Below the pieces are notes generated by a model that searched no databases, was not told the origin of the DNA, and saw nothing but the letters and a program-made list of their open reading frames with translations. Both the position numbers and the translations under genes were made by a program. Below are positions 1-6,724 of a DNA stretch of 64,000 nt, one piece after another (the first letter of the stretch is position 1; the number at the start of each line of letters is the position of its first letter). The stretch is from JAABRE01 sp964413275 (GTDB taxonomy: Bacteria; Cyanobacteriota; Cyanobacteriia; Cyanobacteriales; JAABRE01), in NCBI GenBank assembly GCA_964413275.1, contig CAYPSO010000005.1:1-64000 (forward strand), read 5' to 3'.

Positions 1-168
1 TAACTATTAAAACTAAGAGCAAATTATCTGAAACTTAATTCAAGTTTGTGCTAATTATCAAAGTGCGGAATGTGGGTTTAATTATTGGTTATTTGTTATT
101 GATTATTCGTTATTTTGCATTCTAAATCATGTTAATCTTTTGTATAAAAGATTACTAAATTCTCCTAT

Positions 169-1014
169 ATGCTTCAATTTCATGTGTTACAAGATTCAAA
201 GAAAGGATCGGACTTTGTTGCTCGGATGATGTATGAATATGTTATTAATCAACCAACAGGAGTTCTCGGTTTAGCAACGGGTAATACTTTTATTTCGATA
301 TATCAGCAAGTTTTAGAATTATTACAACAACATCAAAACATAGACCTTAGTCAACTTTCTACCTGCAATTTAGATGATTATATTGTAGATGGACTTTCAA
401 TTTCAAATCAAGATTTACGCTCTTTTAAATATTACATGAAAAAACATTTTTTTTCTGGTTTAGAAAAATTAGGTTTTAATACAGATTCTGCTTTATTTCC
501 GGCTGATGTTTATCCACAAAATAAAAAGTTTTTTTTAGGAGCATATTTAACTAAATTCGATGAAGTTTTAGCAGCAAAAGGGGGAATAGATATTCAATTT
601 GTTGGTTTAGGCCCAAAAGAATCTCCCCATGTTGCTTTTTGTCAAGAGGGTTTTAGTATCGGTAGTGAATATAATTGGTTAGAATATCCTTCTTATATAA
701 CAGAGGTTGATTTAGCTACTCGTTTAGCAAATCGCTTTAATTCTGGATGCGATGGCGATATGGAAAAAGTACCAGCAATGGCAGCTACAATGTCCACAGG
801 TACTCTTTATAAATTTGTTAATAAGACTTATGTTTTAGTGGCTTTTGGTGATAAAAAATCTGTGGTGAATGCTTGTTTCGAGCCTCCTAATGATAAAATT
901 CCTGCTACTATAATTCAAATGTTAGATCGAAAAGGAATTGATTGTCATGTTGTTTGTGATTATGCTGCGGCTAAAGGTCTTGAGAATTATATCAGTTCAG
1001 TTAGTAATTCGTAG
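169..1014 (+). CDS. NagB/RpiA-fold glucosamine-6-phosphate isomerase/deaminase family protein
   Basis: The protein (281 aa) has the layout of glucosamine-6-phosphate deaminases. It shows a phosphate-binding GLATGNT loop near residue 34, the NLDDY segment at 67-71 (equivalent to the catalytic NLDEY of NagB), a GLGPKESPHVAF segment at 146-157, and a C-terminal PATIIQML...CDYAAA segment. Family members convert GlcN-6-P to Fru-6-P and ammonia in the cytosol. The active site is unusual: where NagB has DGHIAFNE, this protein has SPHVAFCQ, so the His is kept (H154) while the Asp and Glu of E. coli NagB (D141, E148) are replaced by Ser152 and Gln159. It may therefore act on another sugar phosphate or not be a deaminase. 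The last codons lie in a 98-bp segment repeated at 2509-2606. No clear Shine-Dalgarno precedes the ATG. Confidence 0.75.
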   Translation: MLQFHVLQDSKKGSDFVARMMYEYVINQPTGVLGLATGNTFISIYQQVLELLQQHQNIDLSQLSTCNLDDYIVDGLSISNQDLRSFKYYMKKHFFSGLEKLGFNTDSALFPADVYPQNKKFFLGAYLTKFDEVLAAKGGIDIQFVGLGPKESPHVAFCQEGFSIGSEYNWLEYPSYITEVDLATRLANRFNSGCDGDMEKVPAMAATMSTGTLYKFVNKTYVLVAFGDKKSVVNACFEPPNDKIPATIIQMLDRKGIDCHVVCDYAAAKGLENYISSVSNS

Positions 1015-1029
1015 TTAATAATTAATAGT
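932..1029 (+). repeat. 98-bp direct repeat, copy 1 (3' end of the NagB-family gene)
   Basis: This segment covers the last ~27 codons of the NagB-family gene, its stop codon and 15 bases after it. It recurs in direct orientation at 2509-2606 with 96 of 98 positions identical by my alignment; the two changes are Tyr to Phe and Glu to Asp codons. The pair brackets 1.48 kb of foreign-looking DNA, as expected for an insertion or segmental duplication that used the gene's 3' end. Confidence 0.9.
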
Positions 1030-1148
1030 GCGATCGCCGATCTTGTAGGGTGCGTTAACGAACTGTAATGTGCTAATCCCCCGGTAAACCCTCAAAATAA
1101 AGCTTAAATGCTGTAAGATGAGGGATAGAGAAATTTTATTAAAGTGCT

Positions 1149-1634
1149 GTGAGTGAAACCATCTATATTGAAACCAGTATTTTCGGGCATTTGACCGCTC
1201 GACCAACCGACAATCTGATCGTTGCTGCTAATATCAAAATTACCCAAGACTGGTGGAACGAACATCGTAGCTCATTTACACTTTACGCATCAGAAATTGT
1301 TGAAAATGAAGCTGCTAAAGGCGATCCAACTATCGCCGCTCAACGATTGAATTTGTTACAATCCTTAATGCTCCTTGAACTGACGGAAGAAGCGTTTGAA
1401 CTTTCGCAAGCCTTTTTGAGCAAAAGCAATCTACCTCCAAAAGCATCCAACGATTCTTTACACATAGCACTAGCAACCGTCTATAGCATAGATTATCTGC
1501 TAACATGGAACTGCAAGCACATGGCAAACGCCCAAATTCAGCGCAAGCTGGCGCAGATTAGTTCCGAACTGGGTTATGTGTTGCCAGTCATTTGCACACC
1601 CTATGAGCTTATTGGATATAACCTAGAGGTTTAG
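1149..1634 (+). CDS. PIN-domain protein, VapC-like toxin of a toxin-antitoxin pair
   Basis: This is a 161-aa single-domain PIN protein, a likely Mg-dependent ribonuclease toxin. The N-terminal strand carries YIETSIFGHLTARP, the usual opening of a PIN subgroup common in cyanobacteria, with Glu in the first acidic position. Further acidic residues fall in SEIVENEAAKGD and SNDSLHIALA, and the last core motif is TWNCKHMAN. It starts with GTG at 1149. The family usually begins with this kind of short leader, so the start looks right, although no strong ribosome-binding site is visible. The next gene begins 3 bp after its stop and encodes the probable antitoxin, so the two are co-transcribed. The base composition is more balanced than the AT-rich neighbours, which fits acquisition from elsewhere. 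Confidence 0.8.
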   Translation: MSETIYIETSIFGHLTARPTDNLIVAANIKITQDWWNEHRSSFTLYASEIVENEAAKGDPTIAAQRLNLLQSLMLLELTEEAFELSQAFLSKSNLPPKASNDSLHIALATVYSIDYLLTWNCKHMANAQIQRKLAQISSELGYVLPVICTPYELIGYNLEV

Positions 1635-1636
1635 TT

Positions 1637-1822
1637 ATGTATAAAAATGAAATTCTTGACGAAATTCACAGGTATAGAGAAGAATACGCTCAATCGTTTC
1701 AATATGATTTGAGAGCGATTTTTAATGACTTGCAACAGAAGCAACTGGCTCATAAAGATAGATTGGTTAGGTTGCCAATTAAGCGATGGTCTAACAAATC
1801 CCTGCACCCGACCGTGTGTTAG
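1637..1822 (+). CDS. Small antitoxin-like partner of the PIN protein
   Basis: This is a 61-aa protein with the sequence pattern DEIHRYREEYAQ...YDLRAIFNDLQQKQ, which I recognise as the small partner encoded next to PIN toxins in many cyanobacteria. It presumably binds and neutralises the toxin. It begins 3 bp after the toxin gene. The natural protein seems to end around LVRLPIKR. The last ~11 residues (WSNKSLHPTVC) are encoded inside the attC-like repeat that follows, and the stop codon also lies in that repeat. Such tails are typical of genes carried on integron-type cassettes. Confidence 0.65.
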   Translation: MYKNEILDEIHRYREEYAQSFQYDLRAIFNDLQQKQLAHKDRLVRLPIKRWSNKSLHPTVC

Positions 1823-1875
1823 ACTACCGCCAATCCTCTAAAGTTACTAGCGGCGGGTTAGTTCGGCCGTTAGGA
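1789..1875 (+). repeat. attC-like recombination site (integron cassette type)
   Basis: The segment opens with GTCTAAC (fits the R'' consensus RYYYAAC) and ends with GTTAGGA (GTTRRRY with the last base off). CTAAC pairs with GTTAG across the site, and inner arms CACCCG and CGGGTT also pair, as do CCGCC and GGCGG in the central region. The result is an imperfect hairpin of about 87 bp, the size range of attC sites. Its position, overlapping the stop codon of a toxin-antitoxin pair, is what cassette genes show. No integrase gene is in the window. Confidence 0.5.
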
Positions 1876-1969
1876 TTTATTCAGACTTCATCCACTAAGA
1901 GCAGAAAATTATTGAAATTCTAAACTATGGGTCATTGAAGCACCTGAGATCATTGCAATTAGTGGAGCA

Positions 1970-2104
1970 ATGGCATCTGCAATCTTGGACGTAAGTCGAA
2001 CTGCTCTAGAGAGAGAATTTCAAGCTTTCAACGAAACTCTACAAAGACGAGTTGAGCTTGGACAGTTAATACCAATTGGAAAAAGTAATGAGAGATTTGG
2101 TTGA
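1970..2104 (+). CDS. Short open reading frame in the insertion, unrecognised, possibly a gene remnant
   Basis: A 44-codon frame starts at ATG 1970. The open frame continues upstream to a stop at 1913-1915 without another ATG, so this may be the tail of a longer, truncated gene. The predicted peptide is largely helical and charged (TALEREFQAFNETLQRRVELG). I do not recognise a family. Its composition resembles the PIN pair rather than the AT-rich host genes, suggesting it came in with the same insertion. Confidence 0.3.
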   Translation: MASAILDVSRTALEREFQAFNETLQRRVELGQLIPIGKSNERFG

Positions 2105-2280
2105 GGGTGCAAATTAAAAATATAAAGCTCAAAAACTATGTCAGCATAGCCTTTAAGCCCGATAATTTTATAAGTTTATAATCAAGTCCAAATGTCTCGC
2201 TACTTTGTGGAAATGGTATAAGGTGTTGAGAGAGCGATCGCCTAGCCACACAAAGATAAAAAATTAGTTTAAAATTACTT

Positions 2281-2382
2281 GAGTTCTCCCCGCTTTGAAA
2301 AACGGGGATTCTAAGCGGATATTAAAAAATTGAAACTGCCTACTTTGTGGAGTCCCAGTCCTGTTCGTTTCAACCTACGGTA
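2281..2382 (-). mobile_element. Probable end remnant of an IS200/IS605-type element
   Basis: On the minus strand the segment reads as a short motif rich in GGACTGGGACTCC, followed by a hairpin with CCCCG/CGGGG arms (2288-2292 and 2303-2307). This arrangement resembles the right end (omega-RNA region) of cyanobacterial tnpB elements. No tnpB reading frame survives beside it. The call rests on resemblance to remembered elements and is tentative. Confidence 0.3.
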
Positions 2383-2508
2383 ATGTCTCAAGTGAAACAA
2401 TTAAAAAATATATTGAGAACCAAAAAAACAAATAAGGATACTAAAGCAAGTTATTTGAAATTTAGTCAAAATTCTGCATTAAAAGATTTTCTAATCGCCA
2501 CACAAAAT

Positions 2509-2606
2509 AAGGAATTGATTGTCATGTTGTTTGTGATTTTGCTGCGGCTAAAGGTCTTGATAATTATATCAGTTCAGTTAGTAATTCGTAGTTAATAATT
2601 AATAGT
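2509..2606 (+). repeat. 98-bp direct repeat, copy 2 (orphan duplicate of the NagB-family gene end)
   Basis: This is the second copy of the 932-1029 segment, including a duplicate stop codon and the 15 bases after it. It has no start and is not fused in frame to anything useful, so it is a non-functional gene end. It stops 12 bp short of the DOMON-like gene on the opposite strand and probably marks the right border of the inserted DNA. Confidence 0.9.
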
Positions 2607-2617
2607 AAATATTTTTT

Positions 2618-3157
2618 CTAACAAATAATAACAAAACTCTCTCTCTGATGAAAATCTGCTTCTTTTTTACTATGGGTTAATGCCCAATAAGTTAGTTCAT
2701 TATTACTATCTTTAATGACAGTTGTAATACCAATTTCTACAGCTTGATTAAATGAAATTATTAAACTTAAATCGAGTTCTAAATTAAGGGATAAACTATT
2801 ATTTTTAGTTTCAAATTTAAAAGGTAATGAACTAAAAGCTAATTCTTCTGTCATTCCCTGTCTATAATCACTAAAGCGGTAAATATTCCAATTTCCTGAC
2901 GGAGCAAGGTTAAATTCCCAATATTGTGAAGAATCAGCAATACCCATAAAAAATTCAAAACAAGTTTCTTCCCACAATTCATGTTTACGAGTTGGATTAT
3001 TTATAGGGGAATTAATACTTATATTATTAATATCTCCTTCAATTTGGTAATTTAAAATTAAGTAATTATAATTGCGCAAAATACTGCCTTTAATTTCAAT
3101 ATTGGGTATTTTGCCATGATTCGGAAATGGTTTAAGAAAAAAATTTTGTTGCTTCAT
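2618..3157 (-). CDS. DOMON-like domain-containing protein
   Basis: This 179-aa protein has the features of the bacterial DOMON-like beta-sandwich group. The segment ELWEETCFEFFMG near the centre is followed by YWEFNLAPSGNWNIYRFSDYRQGM, then by alternating hydrophobic strands, and the protein ends with LTYWALTHSKKEADFHQRESF. In this group the domain is thought to bind sugar or heme-like ligands. There is no signal peptide, so it is probably cytosolic. It lies downstream of a sugar-kinase-like gene and a sodium:solute symporter on the same strand, which makes a role with a carbohydrate ligand reasonable but unproven. Confidence 0.7.
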   Translation of the reverse strand: MKQQNFFLKPFPNHGKIPNIEIKGSILRNYNYLILNYQIEGDINNISINSPINNPTRKHELWEETCFEFFMGIADSSQYWEFNLAPSGNWNIYRFSDYRQGMTEELAFSSLPFKFETKNNSLSLNLELDLSLIISFNQAVEIGITTVIKDSNNELTYWALTHSKKEADFHQRESFVIIC

Positions 3158-3274
3158 TATATTTTTTTGTAAATATTTAACTTTGAAATTTAATTACAAA
3201 CAACAAATAATAATTCAATATAGTAATTTTAGTTGCATTTCATAATTAAGTTGTGAGGGTGTAAGAGAGATGTT

Positions 3275-4384
3275 TTATGTTTTAAGTGTTTTTGCTGATA
3301 TTATTATTTTCCGCAGGAATTTTTCCTGAGTTTCAATACTTTTAGTAAGTTGAAATTGAACTAAGGCTCTGAATAAATTATGTTCTGGATATTTTACTTT
3401 AAAATAAACATTTCCTGCTAAATAATCGGTAAAAAATCTTAATCCTAATTCAAAAGAAATTAAACGAATAGCATCAAATATATAGTCATAATCATTGTCA
3501 GTAAGAAATTTTTTAGCAATTCCTAAATAACCTTGGAGAATACTTTGACATAAGTCCAAATCAAACTTAACCTCTTGCCAATTTTGGGTTTCTTCTCCCA
3601 TAGGATTACAACCCGATCGCAAACAATCACCTATGTCATAATGAACTAAACCGGGCTTAATTGTGTCTAAATCGACAATACTCATAGCTTTACCCGTAGT
3701 TATATCAAACATAACATTATTAACTTTAGGATCGCCGTGCATTAAACGAAGGCGCAATGTGCCTTGAGATTTAGCATTTTCTAGCACAGAAGTCCAATTT
3801 TTACGCTCATTAATAAAATTTAAACAATATTTTTTTTCTGGAGAATCAGGAACTTTAGTATTAGGAATAACCTGTTGATATTGTTGCAAATAACGAGGAG
3901 TAATATGAAAACCTTCTAAAGTATCAGCAAATTTTTCAGGGGGTAAATCACTAATTAAATAATGAAACATACCCAAGGCATAACCAATTTCTTCAGCTTG
4001 TAGCAAATTATTAATAGTTTCTAAAGATTGGGAGTTTTTCAAAAAAGTCATCCCTCGCCAAAACGAATTATCTTCAGAACAAACATAATCTTTACCAGAT
4101 TTAGTTGAAATAAGCAAAGGTATTTCCCATCGACGATTAAGGGTTTCTTTTTTTAGTTTGTCTCCCACATAATCACTAAAAATACGAATATTTTGAATAA
4201 TTAATTTTGGTTTTGGAAAAACCTGAGTATTGATACCTTGCAACACAAAAGTAGCTTGAGTTGGCTCGTCTAAAGTTACTAAAAAAGTATCATTAATATT
4301 GCCATTACCAAAAGGTTTAATAGATTTAATCTTTCCATTATGGCAAAATTGTTCAGCAATGGCTTCTATATTGAGAGTGTTCAT
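3275..4384 (-). CDS. APH-fold phosphotransferase, similar to N-acetylhexosamine kinases
   Basis: The 369-aa protein belongs to the aminoglycoside phosphotransferase/choline kinase fold. An N-terminal lobe has the GNGNINDTFLV segment (residues ~26-36). The catalytic loop is LMHGDPKVNNVMFD (HGDxxxxN), and the metal-binding motif is IVDLDTI followed by YDIGDCLR. The HGDPK...N and DLDT pattern is closer to NahK-type N-acetylhexosamine 1-kinases than to antibiotic-resistance enzymes, so a small sugar is the likely substrate. It is transcribed with the DOMON-like gene downstream and the symporter upstream, separated from the latter by a ~140-bp heptamer-repeat region. The ATG at 4384 is well placed at the start of the fold. 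Confidence 0.65.
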   Translation of the reverse strand: MNTLNIEAIAEQFCHNGKIKSIKPFGNGNINDTFLVTLDEPTQATFVLQGINTQVFPKPKLIIQNIRIFSDYVGDKLKKETLNRRWEIPLLISTKSGKDYVCSEDNSFWRGMTFLKNSQSLETINNLLQAEEIGYALGMFHYLISDLPPEKFADTLEGFHITPRYLQQYQQVIPNTKVPDSPEKKYCLNFINERKNWTSVLENAKSQGTLRLRLMHGDPKVNNVMFDITTGKAMSIVDLDTIKPGLVHYDIGDCLRSGCNPMGEETQNWQEVKFDLDLCQSILQGYLGIAKKFLTDNDYDYIFDAIRLISFELGLRFFTDYLAGNVYFKVKYPEHNLFRALVQFQLTKSIETQEKFLRKIIISAKTLKT

Positions 4385-4515
4385 TTTATTATGAGTTATT
4401 AGTTGTTAGCAGTTAGCGATTAGCCGTTAGCTCTTAGCTCGATTAGCAGTTAGCAATTAGCTCTTAACTGTTACTTGTTACCTATTAACTACGAACTATT
4501 AACTACCAACTACGA
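4385..4515. repeat. Degenerate heptamer repeat tract (TTAGCNN type)
   Basis: This intergenic tract is built from variants of TTAGCGA, TTAGCAG and TTAGCTC, passing into ACTACGAACT-like units. It is the same kind of short tandemly repeated sequence as the long arrays at 56.1-56.5 and 59.2-59.5 kb, but more decayed. It fills almost the whole gap between the kinase and symporter genes. Confidence 0.75.
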
Positions 4516-4528
4516 ACTACGAACTATT

Positions 4529-6310
4529 TTACTCTTCTAATCCAGGGCGAGGTATAGCCAAAGGAGGTTTTTTACTAAGTTTGCGTAACCAAAATCCACC
4601 TATAACCGCAATAATTAAATATATCCAACCGTTTAAAGATTGTAATAATAAAAAGCCACCAATACTAAACATAGAGCCAAATAATAACAAAATTGAAGCT
4701 AATACTCTCAAAATATCTCTTTTTAAATCATCTGTGGCGGGAATACCTGTTCTTTCTCGTTGAAGCTTCCAACCAATACCTCCGGGTTGTACTCGACGGT
4801 AGAATTCGTCTAAAGTATCATCGGATTCTGGAGGAGTAAGATACATAACACTAATCCAAACTATCGCAGTGCTAAGGGAAATGAAAGTTAATCTCAAGCC
4901 AAAATCGGCAAATATTGCATTAAAAGCTGGAAAAATCATGGTACTTGCGCCAATGACAAAACCTGTCACCATTGCTGCTAATTCAGCCGCAGCATTGATA
5001 CGCCACCAAAACCAACGTAAAATTAATACGAGTCCTGGCCCTGTACCAATGGCAATTACTAAACGAAATACGGTAGTTATATCCTTAGCAAAAAATGCAG
5101 CTAATGCTCCGAAAAAAGTAACGACAACTGAGGCAACACGCCCCATCAAGATTAATTCGGCTTGGGTAGCATTTGGTTTAATAAAGCGTAAATAAAGATC
5201 GTTAGTAAGATAAGATGCACCCCAGTTAATGGAAGTAGAAACGGTACTCATAAAAGCAGCTATCAAAGAAGCTACCACTAATCCTAATAAAATAGGGGGT
5301 AAAAAATCGAGCATTAATTTAGGATAAGCCATTTCCTTATCTGGTAAGTCAGGATAAATAACTAAGCCAACTAAAGCCACTAAAATCCAAGGCCAAGTAC
5401 GAACTATATAATGAAGAATATTAAAAAACCAAGAAGCTTTAACTGCCTCATTTTCATCCTTAGCGGCAGCCAAACGTTGGATAAATTCCCCGCCTCCATC
5501 ACTACGACGAAATGACCACCACTGTAATAATAAATAAGCACCGAAAGTATTAGCACTGATACCCGCCGCATCATTCCAAGTTAATTGAGGAGTAATCGGA
5601 AGAAAAGTTAGAACATCAAAACTAGTATTTGCTTGTACTTGAGGAATAAGCTCGTGAATGCCTCCCACATGACTAACTGCTACAATAGCAACTATAATCG
5701 CCCCAAATAAACCTAAGAAAAATTGAAAAAAGTCAGTGGTAACTACGCCCCACAAGCCCGAAAATCCAGAATAAATCAGCACAAAGACACTAACACCAAC
5801 AACGCTCCAAATTTTGAGACTATCTCCCGGATTAAAACCTAAACTTTGCCATAATTCCAGTGCATCTATTACCTTAACCATGGCTAACATAGCGTAACCA
5901 ATACCAATACAGTTAATGGGTAAAGCAAATAAAAAGGCTTTAATTCCCCGCAGAGTAGCAGCCATTTTGCCACCGTAACGCATTTCCGTTAATTGGGCAT
6001 CGGTAACTATTTCTGCTCTGCGCCACAGTCGAGCAAAAATATAAATCATTATTAAATGGGCAATACCAAAACTCCACCATTCCCAGTTACCTGCAATTCC
6101 TCTAGAGGCAACCACACCACAAATATATAAAGGAGTATCAATGGAAAAAGTAGTAGCAGCCATACTTGTACCAGCTAACCACCAAGGGAGCGAGCGCCCT
6201 GAAACAAAAAATTCTTCTATATTTTTTGAAGCTTTACCAGATAAATATATCCCTAATAACATAGTAGCTATTAAGTAAGCTAAAATTATGATCCAATCTA
6301 TTATTTGCAT
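4529..6310 (-). CDS. Sodium:solute symporter family transporter (SSS/SLC5)
   Basis: This 593-aa polytopic membrane protein has about 13 hydrophobic segments. The N-terminus (IIDWIIILAYLIATMLLGIYLSGK) is followed by the family-typical EEFFVSGRSLPWWLAG and MAATTFSIDTPLY segments that form the sodium/substrate site in the unwound first core helix. SSS proteins import sugars, amino acids or organic acids with sodium ions across the plasma membrane. The substrate cannot be read from the sequence. The sugar-kinase-like gene downstream suggests a sugar or amino sugar. Transcription runs away from the hybrid kinase gene at 6725. Confidence 0.85.
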   Translation of the reverse strand: MQIIDWIIILAYLIATMLLGIYLSGKASKNIEEFFVSGRSLPWWLAGTSMAATTFSIDTPLYICGVVASRGIAGNWEWWSFGIAHLIMIYIFARLWRRAEIVTDAQLTEMRYGGKMAATLRGIKAFLFALPINCIGIGYAMLAMVKVIDALELWQSLGFNPGDSLKIWSVVGVSVFVLIYSGFSGLWGVVTTDFFQFFLGLFGAIIVAIVAVSHVGGIHELIPQVQANTSFDVLTFLPITPQLTWNDAAGISANTFGAYLLLQWWSFRRSDGGGEFIQRLAAAKDENEAVKASWFFNILHYIVRTWPWILVALVGLVIYPDLPDKEMAYPKLMLDFLPPILLGLVVASLIAAFMSTVSTSINWGASYLTNDLYLRFIKPNATQAELILMGRVASVVVTFFGALAAFFAKDITTVFRLVIAIGTGPGLVLILRWFWWRINAAAELAAMVTGFVIGASTMIFPAFNAIFADFGLRLTFISLSTAIVWISVMYLTPPESDDTLDEFYRRVQPGGIGWKLQRERTGIPATDDLKRDILRVLASILLLFGSMFSIGGFLLLQSLNGWIYLIIAVIGGFWLRKLSKKPPLAIPRPGLEE

Positions 6311-6537
6311 AGGTTATTGGTTTTGTCTCCATTTACTAGACGTTTTTAGACTACCATTAAGGGTGATTTTCTGCTTAAAACTGTTACAATAAAATTAATA
6401 TTTTTCAAGCTCATTAGATTATAAATTCTTAAATTGTCTCAAAAAATATCATCTTGGTTAACGAGTATTTTAGTGTTTTAACATTTATAGATAGCATTTC
6501 TATAAAAAATTTATGTCTATAACCCAAATAGAATTAC

Positions 6538-6666
6538 TAAGTAGGTAAGCGTAATTAAATGTAAAATGGTGGGCAATGCCCAAAACTCTATAAGCCTTAT
6601 TCATAGGTTCTCATAAGCATTTCCCCCCCTACGAGTATTTTAACTTTCTTTATGCCCACCTACTTA
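6538..6666. repeat. Palindromic intergenic element with nested inverted repeats
   Basis: Perfect 9-bp arms TAAGTAGGT (6538-6546) and ACCTACTTA (6658-6666) enclose a second pair GGTGGGCA (6568-6575) and TGCCCACC (6653-6660). The left inner arm is itself part of the small palindrome GGTGGGCAATGCCCA. It fills much of the 414-bp gap between the symporter and the hybrid kinase. The rest of that gap is AT-rich and shows nothing else I can name. Confidence 0.6.
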
Positions 6667-6724
6667 TATATAAAATTAAATATAAAAAATAAACCAAATT
6701 TTCAATTATCATTAATAATTATTA

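Noticed and set aside
2347..2595. 82-codon open frame downstream of the IS605-like remnant
   Set aside because: It runs out of frame through the duplicated gene end and has no recognisable protein character; the repeat explains its 3' part.
4581..5195. Plus-strand open frames inside the symporter gene
   Set aside because: They mirror the hydrophobic codon pattern of the minus-strand gene and have no supporting start signals.
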